A stretch of DNA of 64,000 nucleotides from positions 3,038,001-3,102,000 of the forward strand of contig NZ_JAUCES010000005.1 of NCBI RefSeq assembly GCF_030348825.1, read 5' to 3'. This document shows positions 17,606 to 26,451 of the stretch, piece after piece (within the stretch, counting starts at the first letter, position 1; each line of letters opens with the position of its first letter). The notes under the pieces were generated by a model. It worked only from the letters and a program-made list of their open reading frames with translations, made no database searches and was not told the DNA's origin. The stretch comes from Fictibacillus sp. b24 (lineage in GTDB: Bacteria; Bacillota; Bacilli; Bacillales; Fictibacillaceae). Both the position numbers and the translations under genes were made by a program.

Positions 17606-18500
17606 ATGCTGTCACCGCCTTGTCCATTTTTTCCTGTCCTAAAAGATGCTTGGCAACCATTTCTCCAGCTTGTTTCGCGGCTGCTGTCATAATATCAAGA
17701 TTACCGGCATATTTCGGAAAATAATCGCCTGCTCCCTCTACTTCGACAAAAACAGTGATACAGTTCCCATCAAATAGTGGTTCTTGTTTTAATCGGTATC
17801 CAGGGACATAACTTTTTACCTTTTTCTCCATATCTGAAATAGCCGCTCTAATTTTCTCTTCATCAACCTGTTTCACTTCACAATAAACCGTTGCTCTCAT
17901 TAGAATCGGAGGATCAGCCGGATTTAAGATAATAATGGCTTTTCCAATATCCGCTCCTCCAACTTCCTCGATTCCACGCCGTGTTGTAATCGTAAATTCA
18001 TCAATGTTCGCACGTGTACCAGGACCTGCACTTAAGGATGAGATCGTTGCTACAATTTCACCATAGGAAACGTCAGCAGCTTCATTTATTGCGTGAATCA
18101 CCGGAATCGTAGCTTGTCCGCCACACGTAATCATATTGATGTTCTGAGATTGCATATGTTCACCTGAATTAACTGGCGGACATACGAAAGGTCCAACTGC
18201 AGCAGGGGTCAGATCGATCACTGTTTTTCCCATATCCTTTAAAATTTCAGCATGCCGCAAGTGAGCTTTAGCTGACGTTGCATCGAAAACGATGTCAGCT
18301 AACTCTGGACGTTCAATAAAGTCATCGATACCATTTGTAAATACTCTGTACCCTGCAGAATTTGCTCGTCTTAAACCGTCAGATTCAGAATCAATTCCAA
18401 TCATTGCTGTTAGTTCTAAACATTCACTTTTTTGAAGCTTGTACATCAGATCCGTACCAATATTCCCCGAGCCGATTATTGCGGCTTTTATCTTTTTCAA
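17592..18500 (-). CDS. Acetaldehyde dehydrogenase (acylating)
   Basis: 302 residues from TTG at 18500, chosen because AAAGGA sits nine bases upstream and [19 protein letters not shown] matches family starts; a GTG 21 bases earlier extends the frame. The NAD fold has the [10 protein letters not shown] loop, and the catalytic Cys126 lies in [12 protein letters not shown]. It converts acetaldehyde, CoA and NAD+ into acetyl-CoA as the partner of the aldolase (DmpF/MhpF family). Product of the upstream steps enters central metabolism here. Confidence 0.93.
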   Translation of the reverse strand: MKKIKAAIIGSGNIGTDLMYKLQKSECLELTAMIGIDSESDGLRRANSAGYRVFTNGIDDFIERPELADIVFDATSAKAHLRHAEILKDMGKTVIDLTPAAVGPFVCPPVNSGEHMQSQNINMITCGGQATIPVIHAINEAADVSYGEIVATISSLSAGPGTRANIDEFTITTRRGIEEVGGADIGKAIIILNPADPPILMRATVYCEVKQVDEEKIRAAISDMEKKVKSYVPGYRLKQEPLFDGNCITVFVEVEGAGDYFPKYAGNLDIMTAAAKQAGEMVAKHLLGQEKMDKAVTAYETK

Positions 18501-18526
18501 TGTATTAGGTCCTTTCTGCACAGTTT

Positions 18527-19312
18527 TTAATCCCGAAATAAGATGGTTACTGAACCTAGTTTTCCAAAAGAGGCCGTCACTTCATCTCCTGAATCTACGT
18601 CGATCGCAGCAGAGAGTGCACCTGGCAGAATCAACTCTCCCGCTTTTAATGAAATGTTGTAGTCTGCTAGTTTATTAGCAAGCCATGCGATGGCATGTGC
18701 TGGATGCCCAAGAGCTGCAGCTCCGGCACCTGTTGCAGTCACTTCACCATTCTTTAAAAGCGTCATGCTCAGTGTACGCAGATCAATCTGATCCATCTCG
18801 TAAAAAGGTTTCCCCACAACTGCTCTAGACGATGAACCGTTGTCAGCGACCGTATCCACAAGCTGAATCTTCCAATCTTCTATCCTGCTATCAATGATTT
18901 CAATTGCAGGTACAATCGCTTCTGTTGCCATCAGCACATCCACGTATGTCACATTCGGACCTCTTAAGTCTTCTTTTAAAATAAAGCCAATCTCCGCTTC
19001 TGCTTTTGGTTTAATAAAATCTCTTCTGTTTAGTACACTGCCAGAGTCAACCTTCATATAATCAAGCAGATGACCGTAATCAGGCTCATCAACACCAAGC
19101 ATATTTTGCATCGCCTTACTCGTGAGCCCTACCTTTTTTCCAACCACTACACGACCTTCTTCAATCTTTCTCTCAACCCACTCAAGCTGAATTTCATATG
19201 AATCCTTTACGGACAGTTCTGGGAAACGCTTGGATAATGGCTCTACCGGAGTCAGTTTTTCTTCTGCTTCTAAAAGTTCTTCTGTTAATCTTGAAATCAC
19301 TTGTTTCTGCAT
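18527..19312 (-). CDS. 2-oxopent-4-enoate hydratase / oxalocrotonate decarboxylase family
   Basis: 261 residues, paralogue of the gene at 15773. Motifs are [48 protein letters not shown] and [21 protein letters not shown]. Metal-binding Glu residues are present in EAEIGF. The [18 protein letters not shown] form is common among 2-keto-4-pentenoate hydratases, so hydratase is my preferred reading. It heads the lower-pathway gene run, with GGGAGG before ATG. It is cut off from the upper genes by 435 bases and a repeat element. Confidence 0.88.
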   Translation of the reverse strand: MQKQVISRLTEELLEAEEKLTPVEPLSKRFPELSVKDSYEIQLEWVERKIEEGRVVVGKKVGLTSKAMQNMLGVDEPDYGHLLDYMKVDSGSVLNRRDFIKPKAEAEIGFILKEDLRGPNVTYVDVLMATEAIVPAIEIIDSRIEDWKIQLVDTVADNGSSSRAVVGKPFYEMDQIDLRTLSMTLLKNGEVTATGAGAAALGHPAHAIAWLANKLADYNISLKAGELILPGALSAAIDVDSGDEVTASFGKLGSVTILFRD

Positions 19313-19747
19313 CTTTACTTCCTCCCTTCTTTTTCAAAGAGCAAAACGCGACTGGAGTCCAATCACGTTTCACTAAAGTGCTGTATACATAAACAGGTGG
19401 CACAATTGTAACTTTCAAAGTGTTTTTAAAAGCTTGGTTGAAGGTAATTTAGTGCGTGCTAACCACCTGAACCCCTTTTTTTACAAGGCATGCCACGAGA
19501 GCTGTTATCTGACAACATATCTTGTAGACGCAGGAGCATCATTGTCTATCCTAAAGAATTGTTGATTTTGTTCTTTCATCATCTGCAAGTTGATTGGAGC
19601 GCAAGGTTGCGAGACTCCTGCGGGACAGGCGGGCGGGTGAGACACTTAAGAGTGAAACGTTCGAATGTGGCTCACCGCCTGCCCCGCGGAAAGCGAGCAA
19701 CCTGGAGCGGAAATCAACTACTTTCAAAAGCGGAGAACAATCCCCCT
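19313..19747. other. Gap between upper and lower pathway genes
   Basis: 435 bases containing repeat copy 2 and no recognisable gene. It may hold a separate promoter for the lower genes, but no clear -35/-10 pair was found. Confidence 0.6.
19589..19718 (+). repeat. Dispersed palindromic repeat, copy 2
   Basis: Same element as at 3565: GTTGATTGGAG left end, GAGACTCCTGCGGGACAGGC core, GGCTCACCGCCTGCCCCGCG right half and GGAAATCAAC end. The right flank ACTTTCAAAAGC is shared with copies 1 and 3. Confidence 0.9.
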
Positions 19748-21217
19748 CTATAACTTCATCGTTATCGTCTTAGCCTCTGAATAAAACTCAAAGCTGTGTC
19801 TTCCGCCTTCACGCCCGATCCCGCTTGCCTTTGAACCACCAAACGGCGTACGCAGATCTCGTATGTACCAGCAGTTGATCCAAAGCAGGCCAGAATCCAC
19901 AGCAGCCGAAACACGTTGAGCGCGGCGTAAATCGTTCGTCCACACAACTCCCGCCAACCCGTACTGTGAATCATTTGCAATAGTAATTGCCTCTTCTTCT
20001 GTTTTAAACGGTACGACCACAAGCACCGGCCCGAAGATCTCCTCTTGTGCCACACGCCATTTGTTGTTCACGTCATATAAAACAGTAGGTTCATAGAAGT
20101 TTCCGTTTCCGAGACCTTCAACCCGTTTACCCCCGCAAGCAAGCTTGGCTCCTTCTTTAATCCCGATGTCCACATACGTTTCTACGGTCTCCAAGTGACT
20201 TTTTGACACGAGTGCACCCAAGTCCGTATCTTCCTGAGTTGGATCACCTACTTTAATCTTTTTCACAGCTTCTACAAACTTGTCCATAAACTGATCATAG
20301 ATGCTTTCTTGCAGAAGCAGACGTGATCCGGCAAGGCAAATTTCCCCTTGATTTCGATAGATCGCATCAATAGAACCTTTTACCGCTTCGTCAAGATCGG
20401 CGTCTTCAAAAACGATGTTTGCCGACTTTCCTCCTAATTCCAGAGAAACTGGAATCAAATTTTCAGCAGCGTTCTTCATAATCGTTTTCCCAGTGTTCGA
20501 TTCACCCACAAACGAGATGCGGCGGACGTTAGGATCTGTCGTCATTGCTGCTCCCATCGTGCTTCCTGGTCCAGTGATAATGTTCAGTACACCTGGCGGA
20601 AGGCCTGCTTTATTAGCGATATCCCCAAACATGACAGCAGAAAGCGGTGTGTAAGATGCGGGCTTAACGACAACCGTGTTTCCTGCCGCTAGTGCTGCGG
20701 AAGCTTTCCATGTCATCTGCATGAACGGCAGATTCCAAGGGATGATTAGACTTGTAACCCCAGCTGGACTGTATTTGGCATACGACATGATATTGTGTTT
20801 ATCATAATGCTCACTCACCATGTACTTGGACATCTCAGCAAAAAAACGGAAATTGGAGGCCGCTCGCGGAATATCAAACCCACGGCTCTCTTTAATGGGT
20901 TTTCCTACGTCGAGTGTCTCTACCATCGCAAGTTCATCCACGTTTTCCATAATAAGATCTGACATTTTACATAAAATATCGGATCGTTCTTCTACAGGCA
21001 TTTTGCTCCAGACGCCGCTATCATAAGCATTTTTGGCAGATTGGATCGCTCGTTTCGCATCTTGTTCACTGCCGTTTGCAACAAGCGCTAACCTCTCGTT
21101 TGTTGCTGGATTGATGGATTCAAAGGTTTCACCCGAAAGTGCATCGACATATTCTCCGTCAATGAACAATTTTGCGTTATTCACTTTTACTTGCTGCGCG
21201 AGGGTTTCTGCTTTCAT
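19748..21217 (-). CDS. nbaE: 2-aminomuconate 6-semialdehyde dehydrogenase
   Basis: 489 residues, an aldehyde dehydrogenase of the 2-aminomuconate/2-hydroxymuconate semialdehyde group. Key residues are Asn162 in PWNLPF, Glu260 in LELGGKSANIVFED and the catalytic Cys294 in NQGEICLAGSR, with FGPVLVV and PFGGSKASGIGREGG near the C-terminus. It oxidises the semialdehyde to 2-aminomuconate with NAD+. Neighbouring ACMS decarboxylase and deaminase genes give the amino form as the likely substrate. GGGGG precedes the ATG; the deaminase gene ends 4 bases upstream. Confidence 0.9.
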   Translation of the reverse strand: MKAETLAQQVKVNNAKLFIDGEYVDALSGETFESINPATNERLALVANGSEQDAKRAIQSAKNAYDSGVWSKMPVEERSDILCKMSDLIMENVDELAMVETLDVGKPIKESRGFDIPRAASNFRFFAEMSKYMVSEHYDKHNIMSYAKYSPAGVTSLIIPWNLPFMQMTWKASAALAAGNTVVVKPASYTPLSAVMFGDIANKAGLPPGVLNIITGPGSTMGAAMTTDPNVRRISFVGESNTGKTIMKNAAENLIPVSLELGGKSANIVFEDADLDEAVKGSIDAIYRNQGEICLAGSRLLLQESIYDQFMDKFVEAVKKIKVGDPTQEDTDLGALVSKSHLETVETYVDIGIKEGAKLACGGKRVEGLGNGNFYEPTVLYDVNNKWRVAQEEIFGPVLVVVPFKTEEEAITIANDSQYGLAGVVWTNDLRRAQRVSAAVDSGLLWINCWYIRDLRTPFGGSKASGIGREGGRHSFEFYSEAKTITMKL

Positions 21218-21220
21218 GTG

Positions 21221-21691
21221 TTAGTCCCCCTTCTCTTCTTCCACTTCAACGACCATTTCAATTTCGATCGCCGTTCCACCTGGAAGCTGTGCCATCCCTA
21301 CAGCTGATCTAGCATGCTTTCCTTTCTCGCCAAAAACATCAACCAAAAGATCAGACGCACCGTTGATCACTTTTGGCTGATCTGTAAAATCCTCCGTGCA
21401 ATTCACGAATCCAAGAAGTTTTACAATGCGTTTTACTTTATTTAAATTTCCAAGCTCGTTTTGAACGACTGCCAACAAATTCAGCATGGATTGGCGAGAA
21501 GCGGCATACCCGTCCTCTACGGATAAGTCTGCTCCTAACTTTCCATGATATTGATCGACACCTTGTCCGGCTGTAAAAAGAAGATTACCCACTCTTACAC
21601 AGCCAACATAGTTCCCTACAGCTTTGCGCACTTCTGGCAGCACGATTCCTAACGCTTCAAGTTTATCCTCCGGTGTTTGAATGACTTGCAA
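21221..21691 (-). CDS. nbaF: 2-aminomuconate deaminase (RidA/YjgF family)
   Basis: 156 residues from TTG at 21691, six bases after GGGGTG; the frame extends 9 codons farther. The peptide reads QTPEDKLEALGIVLPEV, GNYVGCVRVGNLLFTAGQG and SAVGMAQLPGGTAIEIEMV, the last holding the RidA Arg-equivalent region. RidA-type deaminases of this cluster release ammonia from 2-aminomuconate to give 4-oxalocrotonate. The start lies inside the 3' end of the decarboxylase gene, an overlap of about 29 bases, so coupling is likely. Confidence 0.85.
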   Translation of the reverse strand: MQVIQTPEDKLEALGIVLPEVRKAVGNYVGCVRVGNLLFTAGQGVDQYHGKLGADLSVEDGYAASRQSMLNLLAVVQNELGNLNKVKRIVKLLGFVNCTEDFTDQPKVINGASDLLVDVFGEKGKHARSAVGMAQLPGGTAIEIEMVVEVEEEKGD

Positions 21692-22709
21692 CGGCTGCAC
21701 CCCGCTTTCTTTTACCAAGACTTAAAAATTCAGCAGCGTTTCCGCCAAACATCGCTTTACGCTGTTCATCCGTCAGCTCAAGCGTTTCATCCAGGACTTT
21801 TCCGGGATTCACTTCGCGAAGTAAAAACGGATAATCTGAACCCATGAAGATTTTATCTGAACCGAATCGCTCCATCATATAGCGGATGTTCATCGGATCG
21901 TAATTTAACGAATCAAAATAAAACTGCTTTGCATAATGACTTGGGGGATGTGTTGTCAGGCGAAGATGCGGCCACACCTGCCATCCTTGATCAAGGCGCG
22001 GAATTAAGTAAGGAAACGAACCACCGCCATGAGCAAAACAAATTTTCAGTTTAGGGAATTTTTCCATCATACCGCTCCAGATAAGTGAAGCTGCGGCTAA
22101 TGCCGTTTCACTCGGCATCCCTATCGTGTACATAAAGTTATGGTTTGGCATACGCTCTTTCCCGAGCGTTTCCCACGGATGAATAAAAAGCGGCACTTCC
22201 CACTTTTCCGCCATCTCAAAAAACGGAAGAAAGTCAGGATGATCGAGATTCTGTCCATTTATATTTGTTCCAATTTCAATCCCATGAAGTCCAAGCTCAT
22301 TCATACAGCGGTCCATCTCACGGATCGCCGTTTCTGAATCCTGCATGGGAACCGTTCCTAGACCAGCAAAACGGTCAGGATATTCATTCACGGTTTCGGC
22401 TATAAAGTCGTTCTGGATTTTTGCCATCATTTCCGCTTGTTCAGGTGGAGCCCAGTACGAAAATGTAACAGGGATCGGGGATAGCACTTGAATGTCTACC
22501 CCTTCACGGTCCATGTCCTGTATTCGTTTTTTTGGATCCCATACTTGGTCAGTTACATCTCTAAAATTTTTCCCGCCTACCATAATGGCTGCACCGCAGG
22601 CACAAGTCCGGTTTAACACCGGCCACCTTTCTCCACCATATTTTTCGGCAAAGTCAGGAAACGACTCTGGAATGATATGTGTGTGAAAGTCGATTCTTAG
22701 CACTTCCAT
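21663..22709 (-). CDS. nbaD: 2-amino-3-carboxymuconate-6-semialdehyde decarboxylase (ACMSD)
   Basis: 348 residues of the amidohydrolase_2 family. Zinc ligands His9 and His11 are in DFHTHIIP; further motifs are PLFIHPWETLG, CFAHGGGSFPYLIPRLDQGW and MGSDYPFLLREV (Asp). It removes the carboxylate from ACMS made by the dioxygenase, preventing spontaneous closure to quinolinate. The N-terminus overlaps the dioxygenase gene by 13 bases. A C-terminal tail GKRKRGAAVASHSNTGG after AAEFLSL is encoded in the region that overlaps the next gene and appears to be an extension. Confidence 0.92.
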   Translation of the reverse strand: MEVLRIDFHTHIIPESFPDFAEKYGGERWPVLNRTCACGAAIMVGGKNFRDVTDQVWDPKKRIQDMDREGVDIQVLSPIPVTFSYWAPPEQAEMMAKIQNDFIAETVNEYPDRFAGLGTVPMQDSETAIREMDRCMNELGLHGIEIGTNINGQNLDHPDFLPFFEMAEKWEVPLFIHPWETLGKERMPNHNFMYTIGMPSETALAAASLIWSGMMEKFPKLKICFAHGGGSFPYLIPRLDQGWQVWPHLRLTTHPPSHYAKQFYFDSLNYDPMNIRYMMERFGSDKIFMGSDYPFLLREVNPGKVLDETLELTDEQRKAMFGGNAAEFLSLGKRKRGAAVASHSNTGG

Positions 22710-23236
22710 TCCTCCACGTTTTCAGGCATCTGATAACCGCAGTCTTTGCATAGACGAACTCGTTCATTCGAGTTAAAGCTGTGGATTGCTTCTTTAACTT
22801 GTTTTTCAATATCACTCAATTGCACGGTCACGCGATGCATCTCAGAATCACAGCGGTCACAGAACCAAACGAAGTCTTCAAGCTCACCTTGTGCACGTTT
22901 TCGTTCGATCACGAGACCATACGAATTCGCCACACGATGCGGGGAGTGCGGAACCATTGCTGGAAGCATGAACACGTCTCCTTCTTTTACTTCAACCACT
23001 TCACGCTTGCCGTGTTTATTAATGACCTCTACATAACAGCTGCCTTTGATCTGATAAAAAAACTCATCAGAAGGATCCACATGAAAATCACGTCTTTTGT
23101 TTGGACCGCCTAATATCATTGCGATAAATTCGGAATCTTGCCAAATTACTTTGTTGTTGACCGGGGGCTTGAGCAAGTCTTTGTTTTCATCAATCCATTT
23201 TAATAGGTTAAAAGATTTCAAAGTCGTTGTACTCAT
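22697..23236 (-). CDS. nbaC: 3-hydroxyanthranilate 3,4-dioxygenase
   Basis: 179 residues, a small cupin. Fe(II) ligands are His52 and Glu58 in RRDFHVDPSDEFF and His97 in MVPHSPHR. The bacterial-type rubredoxin-like second metal site is present: CDRC (Cys126, Cys129) and CKDC (Cys163, Cys166). It opens the ring of 3-hydroxyanthranilate to ACMS. GGGAGG precedes the ATG. It lies 15 bases downstream of the monooxygenase that would supply its substrate. Confidence 0.93.
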   Translation of the reverse strand: MSTTTLKSFNLLKWIDENKDLLKPPVNNKVIWQDSEFIAMILGGPNKRRDFHVDPSDEFFYQIKGSCYVEVINKHGKREVVEVKEGDVFMLPAMVPHSPHRVANSYGLVIERKRAQGELEDFVWFCDRCDSEMHRVTVQLSDIEKQVKEAIHSFNSNERVRLCKDCGYQMPENVEEWKC

Positions 23237-23251
23237 TACAATTACCTCCCT

Positions 23252-24739
23252 TTATTTAGCCAGCTTAGGCTGGTCCTTCACAAATTCATTTGTTACGGAT
23301 AGTGCTTCATCAACCATAGAGAATTTCGCTTTTCTTTTATAACCGTTATAAAAGATGGCTCGCTTACGGATTGGATCTCCCGTATAATAGCGCTCATATT
23401 GTACAAGACGCTGCCCGAAAGCTTCACCGCAAAGATCCCACGCAAGCTTGAACAGCTTCACACGTTCAAGTGAGTCAACACCGTCACGGCCTAAATAGTA
23501 CTTATCAATCTCACTTCGAATTTCCGGAGCGTTAAAGTCATTTCCTGTCGGTGACATGAGCAATCCGCCAGCACCGATAATTTGGATGACCTCGATCGCT
23601 CTAGGATACATCTTAGGAAGCATGCCTCGAATGGTCTCAAGCGCTGCCGCGTTCGGCATCACTTCACCAGATGCTGTTGTTTCATACTCATATTCAGCTA
23701 CTCGCAATAATGATCGGATTACTTCCACGTTCTGTACGAGTTCACCCAAGTCGTTCTGTACATTCAGATATCCATCAACACCAATAGAGTCTGCTAGTTT
23801 ACAAGCCACTTCTGTTACAAAAGCAAGTTTTACATAACCTCTTACACCTGACTGATGAGCAGGCTGCTGTGCAATCCCTGTCTTCGGATACAAGAGGTTA
23901 GCTGCTTCAACGTTGTTATAGAGAAATACACGATCCCAAGGCACAAGTACATCGTTAAAGACGAGCAGTGCATCCATCTCTTCAAATCTTGAAGCGAGTG
24001 GATGATCAAACTGTGAACGCTTGCCGTCCTGCATCGGTTCACGGCAAATAAGCTTAAGTCCTGGCGTGTCCACAGGCACCGCAAACGCAAGCGCATAACG
24101 CTCATCACCAGGTGCGAATCCAGGGAACGAATAGATGATGACTTCATCTGTAATAGGTGCTAATGTTGCAAGCATCTTTGCTCCACGAACAATCAAACCT
24201 TCTGGTGTCTCCTCAACCGCTCCAAGATGAGTGAACATATCTTTTTGACCATGTGAGTTTTTGCTTCGGTCGTTCTGCGGGTTAATGATCGCATGTGTTA
24301 AAAACAGATCATTGTCTCTTATGTAGTTAAAGTAGTTTTTTATATTTACAGACCACTCAGGATTGTACTGATCAAGGAACCAGCCATTGTGCGCCATGCC
24401 TGTTACAACAACGTTCAGAAAATCAGGAGTACGGCCCATTAGTCCAAAAGTAGATTTTGCGTAGATCTCAAACAGCTGGCTGCGCGCCATCAATTCATCA
24501 TAGGTTGTCGGATGGAGAAAAGCATTGTTTACACGCTCACCCGTCTCTTTGCAAATATGTGTAATGGAATCTTGATATTGTGGATCGTGCTGCATGTCGT
24601 ACAATTTAGCGATCTCTTGGATTGGCTGATTAAAAACAGGTTCGTTTACAACATCTGTTACTCTCCTGCCCTCTAACCAAATTTCTGGCGAACGAGATTT
24701 TAAGGCTTGTATATATTGAGCACCAGTTCTTATTCCCAT
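23252..24739 (-). CDS. FADH2-dependent monooxygenase, HpaB family; likely anthranilate 3-monooxygenase
   Basis: 495 residues from ATG at 24739, which has GAGGAGG eight bases upstream; the frame opens 14 codons earlier without a site. HpaB-family features include [41 protein letters not shown] and [14 protein letters not shown]. The family hydroxylates phenols or anilines ortho, using reduced flavin from a separate reductase. An enzyme of this family in Geobacillus thermodenitrificans is anthranilate 3-monooxygenase (FAD), and the gene immediately downstream here uses its product. No flavin reductase gene is in the window. Confidence 0.85.
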   Translation of the reverse strand: MGIRTGAQYIQALKSRSPEIWLEGRRVTDVVNEPVFNQPIQEIAKLYDMQHDPQYQDSITHICKETGERVNNAFLHPTTYDELMARSQLFEIYAKSTFGLMGRTPDFLNVVVTGMAHNGWFLDQYNPEWSVNIKNYFNYIRDNDLFLTHAIINPQNDRSKNSHGQKDMFTHLGAVEETPEGLIVRGAKMLATLAPITDEVIIYSFPGFAPGDERYALAFAVPVDTPGLKLICREPMQDGKRSQFDHPLASRFEEMDALLVFNDVLVPWDRVFLYNNVEAANLLYPKTGIAQQPAHQSGVRGYVKLAFVTEVACKLADSIGVDGYLNVQNDLGELVQNVEVIRSLLRVAEYEYETTASGEVMPNAAALETIRGMLPKMYPRAIEVIQIIGAGGLLMSPTGNDFNAPEIRSEIDKYYLGRDGVDSLERVKLFKLAWDLCGEAFGQRLVQYERYYTGDPIRKRAIFYNGYKRKAKFSMVDEALSVTNEFVKDQPKLAK

Positions 24740-24782
24740 ACCATATGCCTCCTCTATGAATCTTGTTTTAATTTGTTTCAAC

Positions 24783-24810
24783 TATATAAGAAAGCGCTTA
24801 CAAGTCTCAA
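24783..24810 (-). promoter_or_regulatory. Promoter of the monooxygenase operon with cre-like box in its spacer
   Basis: On the minus strand TTGAGA (24805-24810), a 16-base spacer and TATATA (24783-24788) form a plausible SigA promoter about 45 bases before the ATG. The spacer holds TGTAAGCGCTTTCT (24789-24802), a cre-like sequence with one fixed-position mismatch. CcpA bound there would block RNA polymerase. Promoter use and CcpA binding are inferred. Confidence 0.55.
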
Positions 24811-24816
24811 TGCTGT

Positions 24817-24835
24817 AATTTCACATTATGAAATT
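24817..24835 (-). promoter_or_regulatory. Palindromic operator candidate upstream of monooxygenase promoter
   Basis: AATTTCA-CATTA-TGAAATT, arms perfect with 5-base spacer, lies 6 bases upstream of the -35 box. The same arms and spacing occur before iclR at 28926. The IclR regulator encoded nearby is the likely ligand. Confidence 0.6.
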
Positions 24836-24892
24836 ATCTGAAAATTTTATCTTCACTGTTGTTTTTTGTTGATTTCCTCTACAGGCTGCTAA

Positions 24893-24932
24893 TAAATAGA
24901 GCCCTCATGCAACATGCAAGAGTGGCTCTTTT
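24893..24932. terminator. Hairpin with T-run between divergent-looking segments
   Basis: AGAGCC and GGCTCT arms, with an inner TGCA/TGCA pair, are followed by TTTTTCTTT on the plus strand. No plus-strand gene precedes it. On the minus strand it would follow the TRAP operon but with only ATTTATTAG after the stem. Confidence 0.4.
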
Positions 24933-24937
24933 TCTTT

Positions 24938-25160
24938 GGCTGTTTTCTAAAGGATTGTTGCTTTTAAATCTTTTTGTTTATTCGCTTCTTTGACAAGTTG
25001 ATTGGAGTGCAAGTTGCGAGACTCCTGCGGGACAGGCGGGCAGGTGAGACACTTATACGTGAAACGTACGAATGTGGCTCACCGCCTGCCCCGCGGAAAG
25101 CGAGCAACCTGGAACGGAAATCAACTACTATCAAAAGCAACAATGAATACGAAAACAGTC
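24938..25160 (+). repeat. Dispersed palindromic repeat, copy 3, with inverted outer ends
   Basis: The core is 24997-25125, bounded by GTTGATTGG and AATCAAC. Outside it, the left flank GGCTGTTTTCTAAAGG..TTGTTGCTTTT is an imperfect reverse complement of the right flank CAAAAGCAACAATG..CGAAAACAGTC. The whole 223-bp unit is thus one long interrupted palindrome, like a MITE. It separates dctM from the monooxygenase operon. Confidence 0.85.
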
Positions 25161-25167
25161 TTTTCTT

Positions 25168-26451
25168 TTAAAGACCGATCATTCTTGGAATCCAGAGAAC
25201 CGCATCTTCTAAATATGTGATTAAGAACAAGATGGCAATTGCAATTGCCAAGAACGGCCCTGATGCTCTAACTAGCTTTTCGAAACGCACTTCAGCAATG
25301 GATGAAACGATAAACAGCCCTGTTCCAACAGGCGGTGTTAATAAACCAATCGTTAAGTTGATGCATATGATTACACCAAAGTGTATTGGATCGATCTCAA
25401 ACGAGGTCACGAGCGGCATAAAAACAGGAACTAAGATGATTAAAGCTGCAATCCCATCCAGCAGCATTCCGACAATCAACAGCATGACATTAACCAAAAG
25501 AAGAAAAACGAACGGATTTTCAGAGATGGACAACATGCTGTCTGCAAAAACTTGCGGAAGCTGTTCAAAAGCAATCAGCCATCCAAAAATATTAGCCATT
25601 GCGATCAAGAATGTAACCGTTGCTGTACTTACTACAGTGTTAATGAGGATTTGAGGAATCGACGTCCATCTTAGTTCTCGATAAAAGAAAACGCCTACTA
25701 AGAATGCAATCACGCAAGCTACCGCCGCAGATTCAGTTGCCGTAAATGCACCAGACAGGATACCAAAGATAATAACAAATGGAACCAAAAGTGCCGGCAA
25801 TACCTTCACTGTGCTGTTCCACATTTCTTTTCCTGTCGCTCTTTTACTTTTAGGAAAATTGTATTTGTAGCCCATGTAAGCAATAACACTTACAAACGCG
25901 ACTCCGTAAATCAGTCCTGGAACAATGCCTGCCATAAACAGTCCGCCGATGGATGTTCCTGACAGCGTCCCGTAAATGATAAAGATCATACTTGGTGGAA
26001 TAATGGGTGCAATAATAGATGAAGCAAGTGTTAACGATGATGAAAATTCCCTGGAGTAACCTTCCTTCTCCATCTCAGGAACCATAATTTTACTCATCAT
26101 AGCAGCTTGTGCGTTTGCAGATCCTAAGATTGAGGCTAAGAACATGTTGGCAACTACAGTCACGTATGCTAATCCTCCACGCACATGACCTACGAACACT
26201 TTTGCAAACTTAACAAGACGAGTCGTGATTCCTCCGCCGTTCATCAGTTCTCCAGCAAGCATGAACAATGGAATAGCAAGCAAACCGAAATTATCAAGAC
26301 CTGAATACAGTCTCATTGGTGTGGAATCTAATAGAGCGGTGTTCCCGTTCAGAAAAAAATAAACGACTGTAATCATTCCTAAAACAAGTGAAATCGGAAT
26401 TCCCATCAACAAAAACAGAATAAAAATCCCGATAATAAGAGCAGTTGTCAT
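25168..26451 (-). CDS. dctM: TRAP transporter large permease DctM
   Basis: 427 residues, almost wholly hydrophobic with about 12 membrane segments. TRAP-M motifs are visible: IPLFMLAGELMNGGGITTRLVKFA, GSANAQAAMMSKIMVPEMEKEGY, IIPPSMIFIIYG and LTIGLLTPPVGTGLFIVSSI. It is the ion-driven transport channel for an organic acid. It overlaps dctQ by ATGA. Location next to the anthranilate genes suggests an aromatic carboxylate substrate (inference). Confidence 0.93.
   Translation of the reverse strand: MTTALIIGIFILFLLMGIPISLVLGMITVVYFFLNGNTALLDSTPMRLYSGLDNFGLLAIPLFMLAGELMNGGGITTRLVKFAKVFVGHVRGGLAYVTVVANMFLASILGSANAQAAMMSKIMVPEMEKEGYSREFSSSLTLASSIIAPIIPPSMIFIIYGTLSGTSIGGLFMAGIVPGLIYGVAFVSVIAYMGYKYNFPKSKRATGKEMWNSTVKVLPALLVPFVIIFGILSGAFTATESAAVACVIAFLVGVFFYRELRWTSIPQILINTVVSTATVTFLIAMANIFGWLIAFEQLPQVFADSMLSISENPFVFLLLVNVMLLIVGMLLDGIAALIILVPVFMPLVTSFEIDPIHFGVIICINLTIGLLTPPVGTGLFIVSSIAEVRFEKLVRASGPFLAIAIAILFLITYLEDAVLWIPRMIGL

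Noticed and set aside
24893-24932. Attenuator or riboswitch before the monooxygenase operon
   Set aside because: The hairpin is upstream of the promoter candidate, so it cannot be in the leader RNA of that operon.
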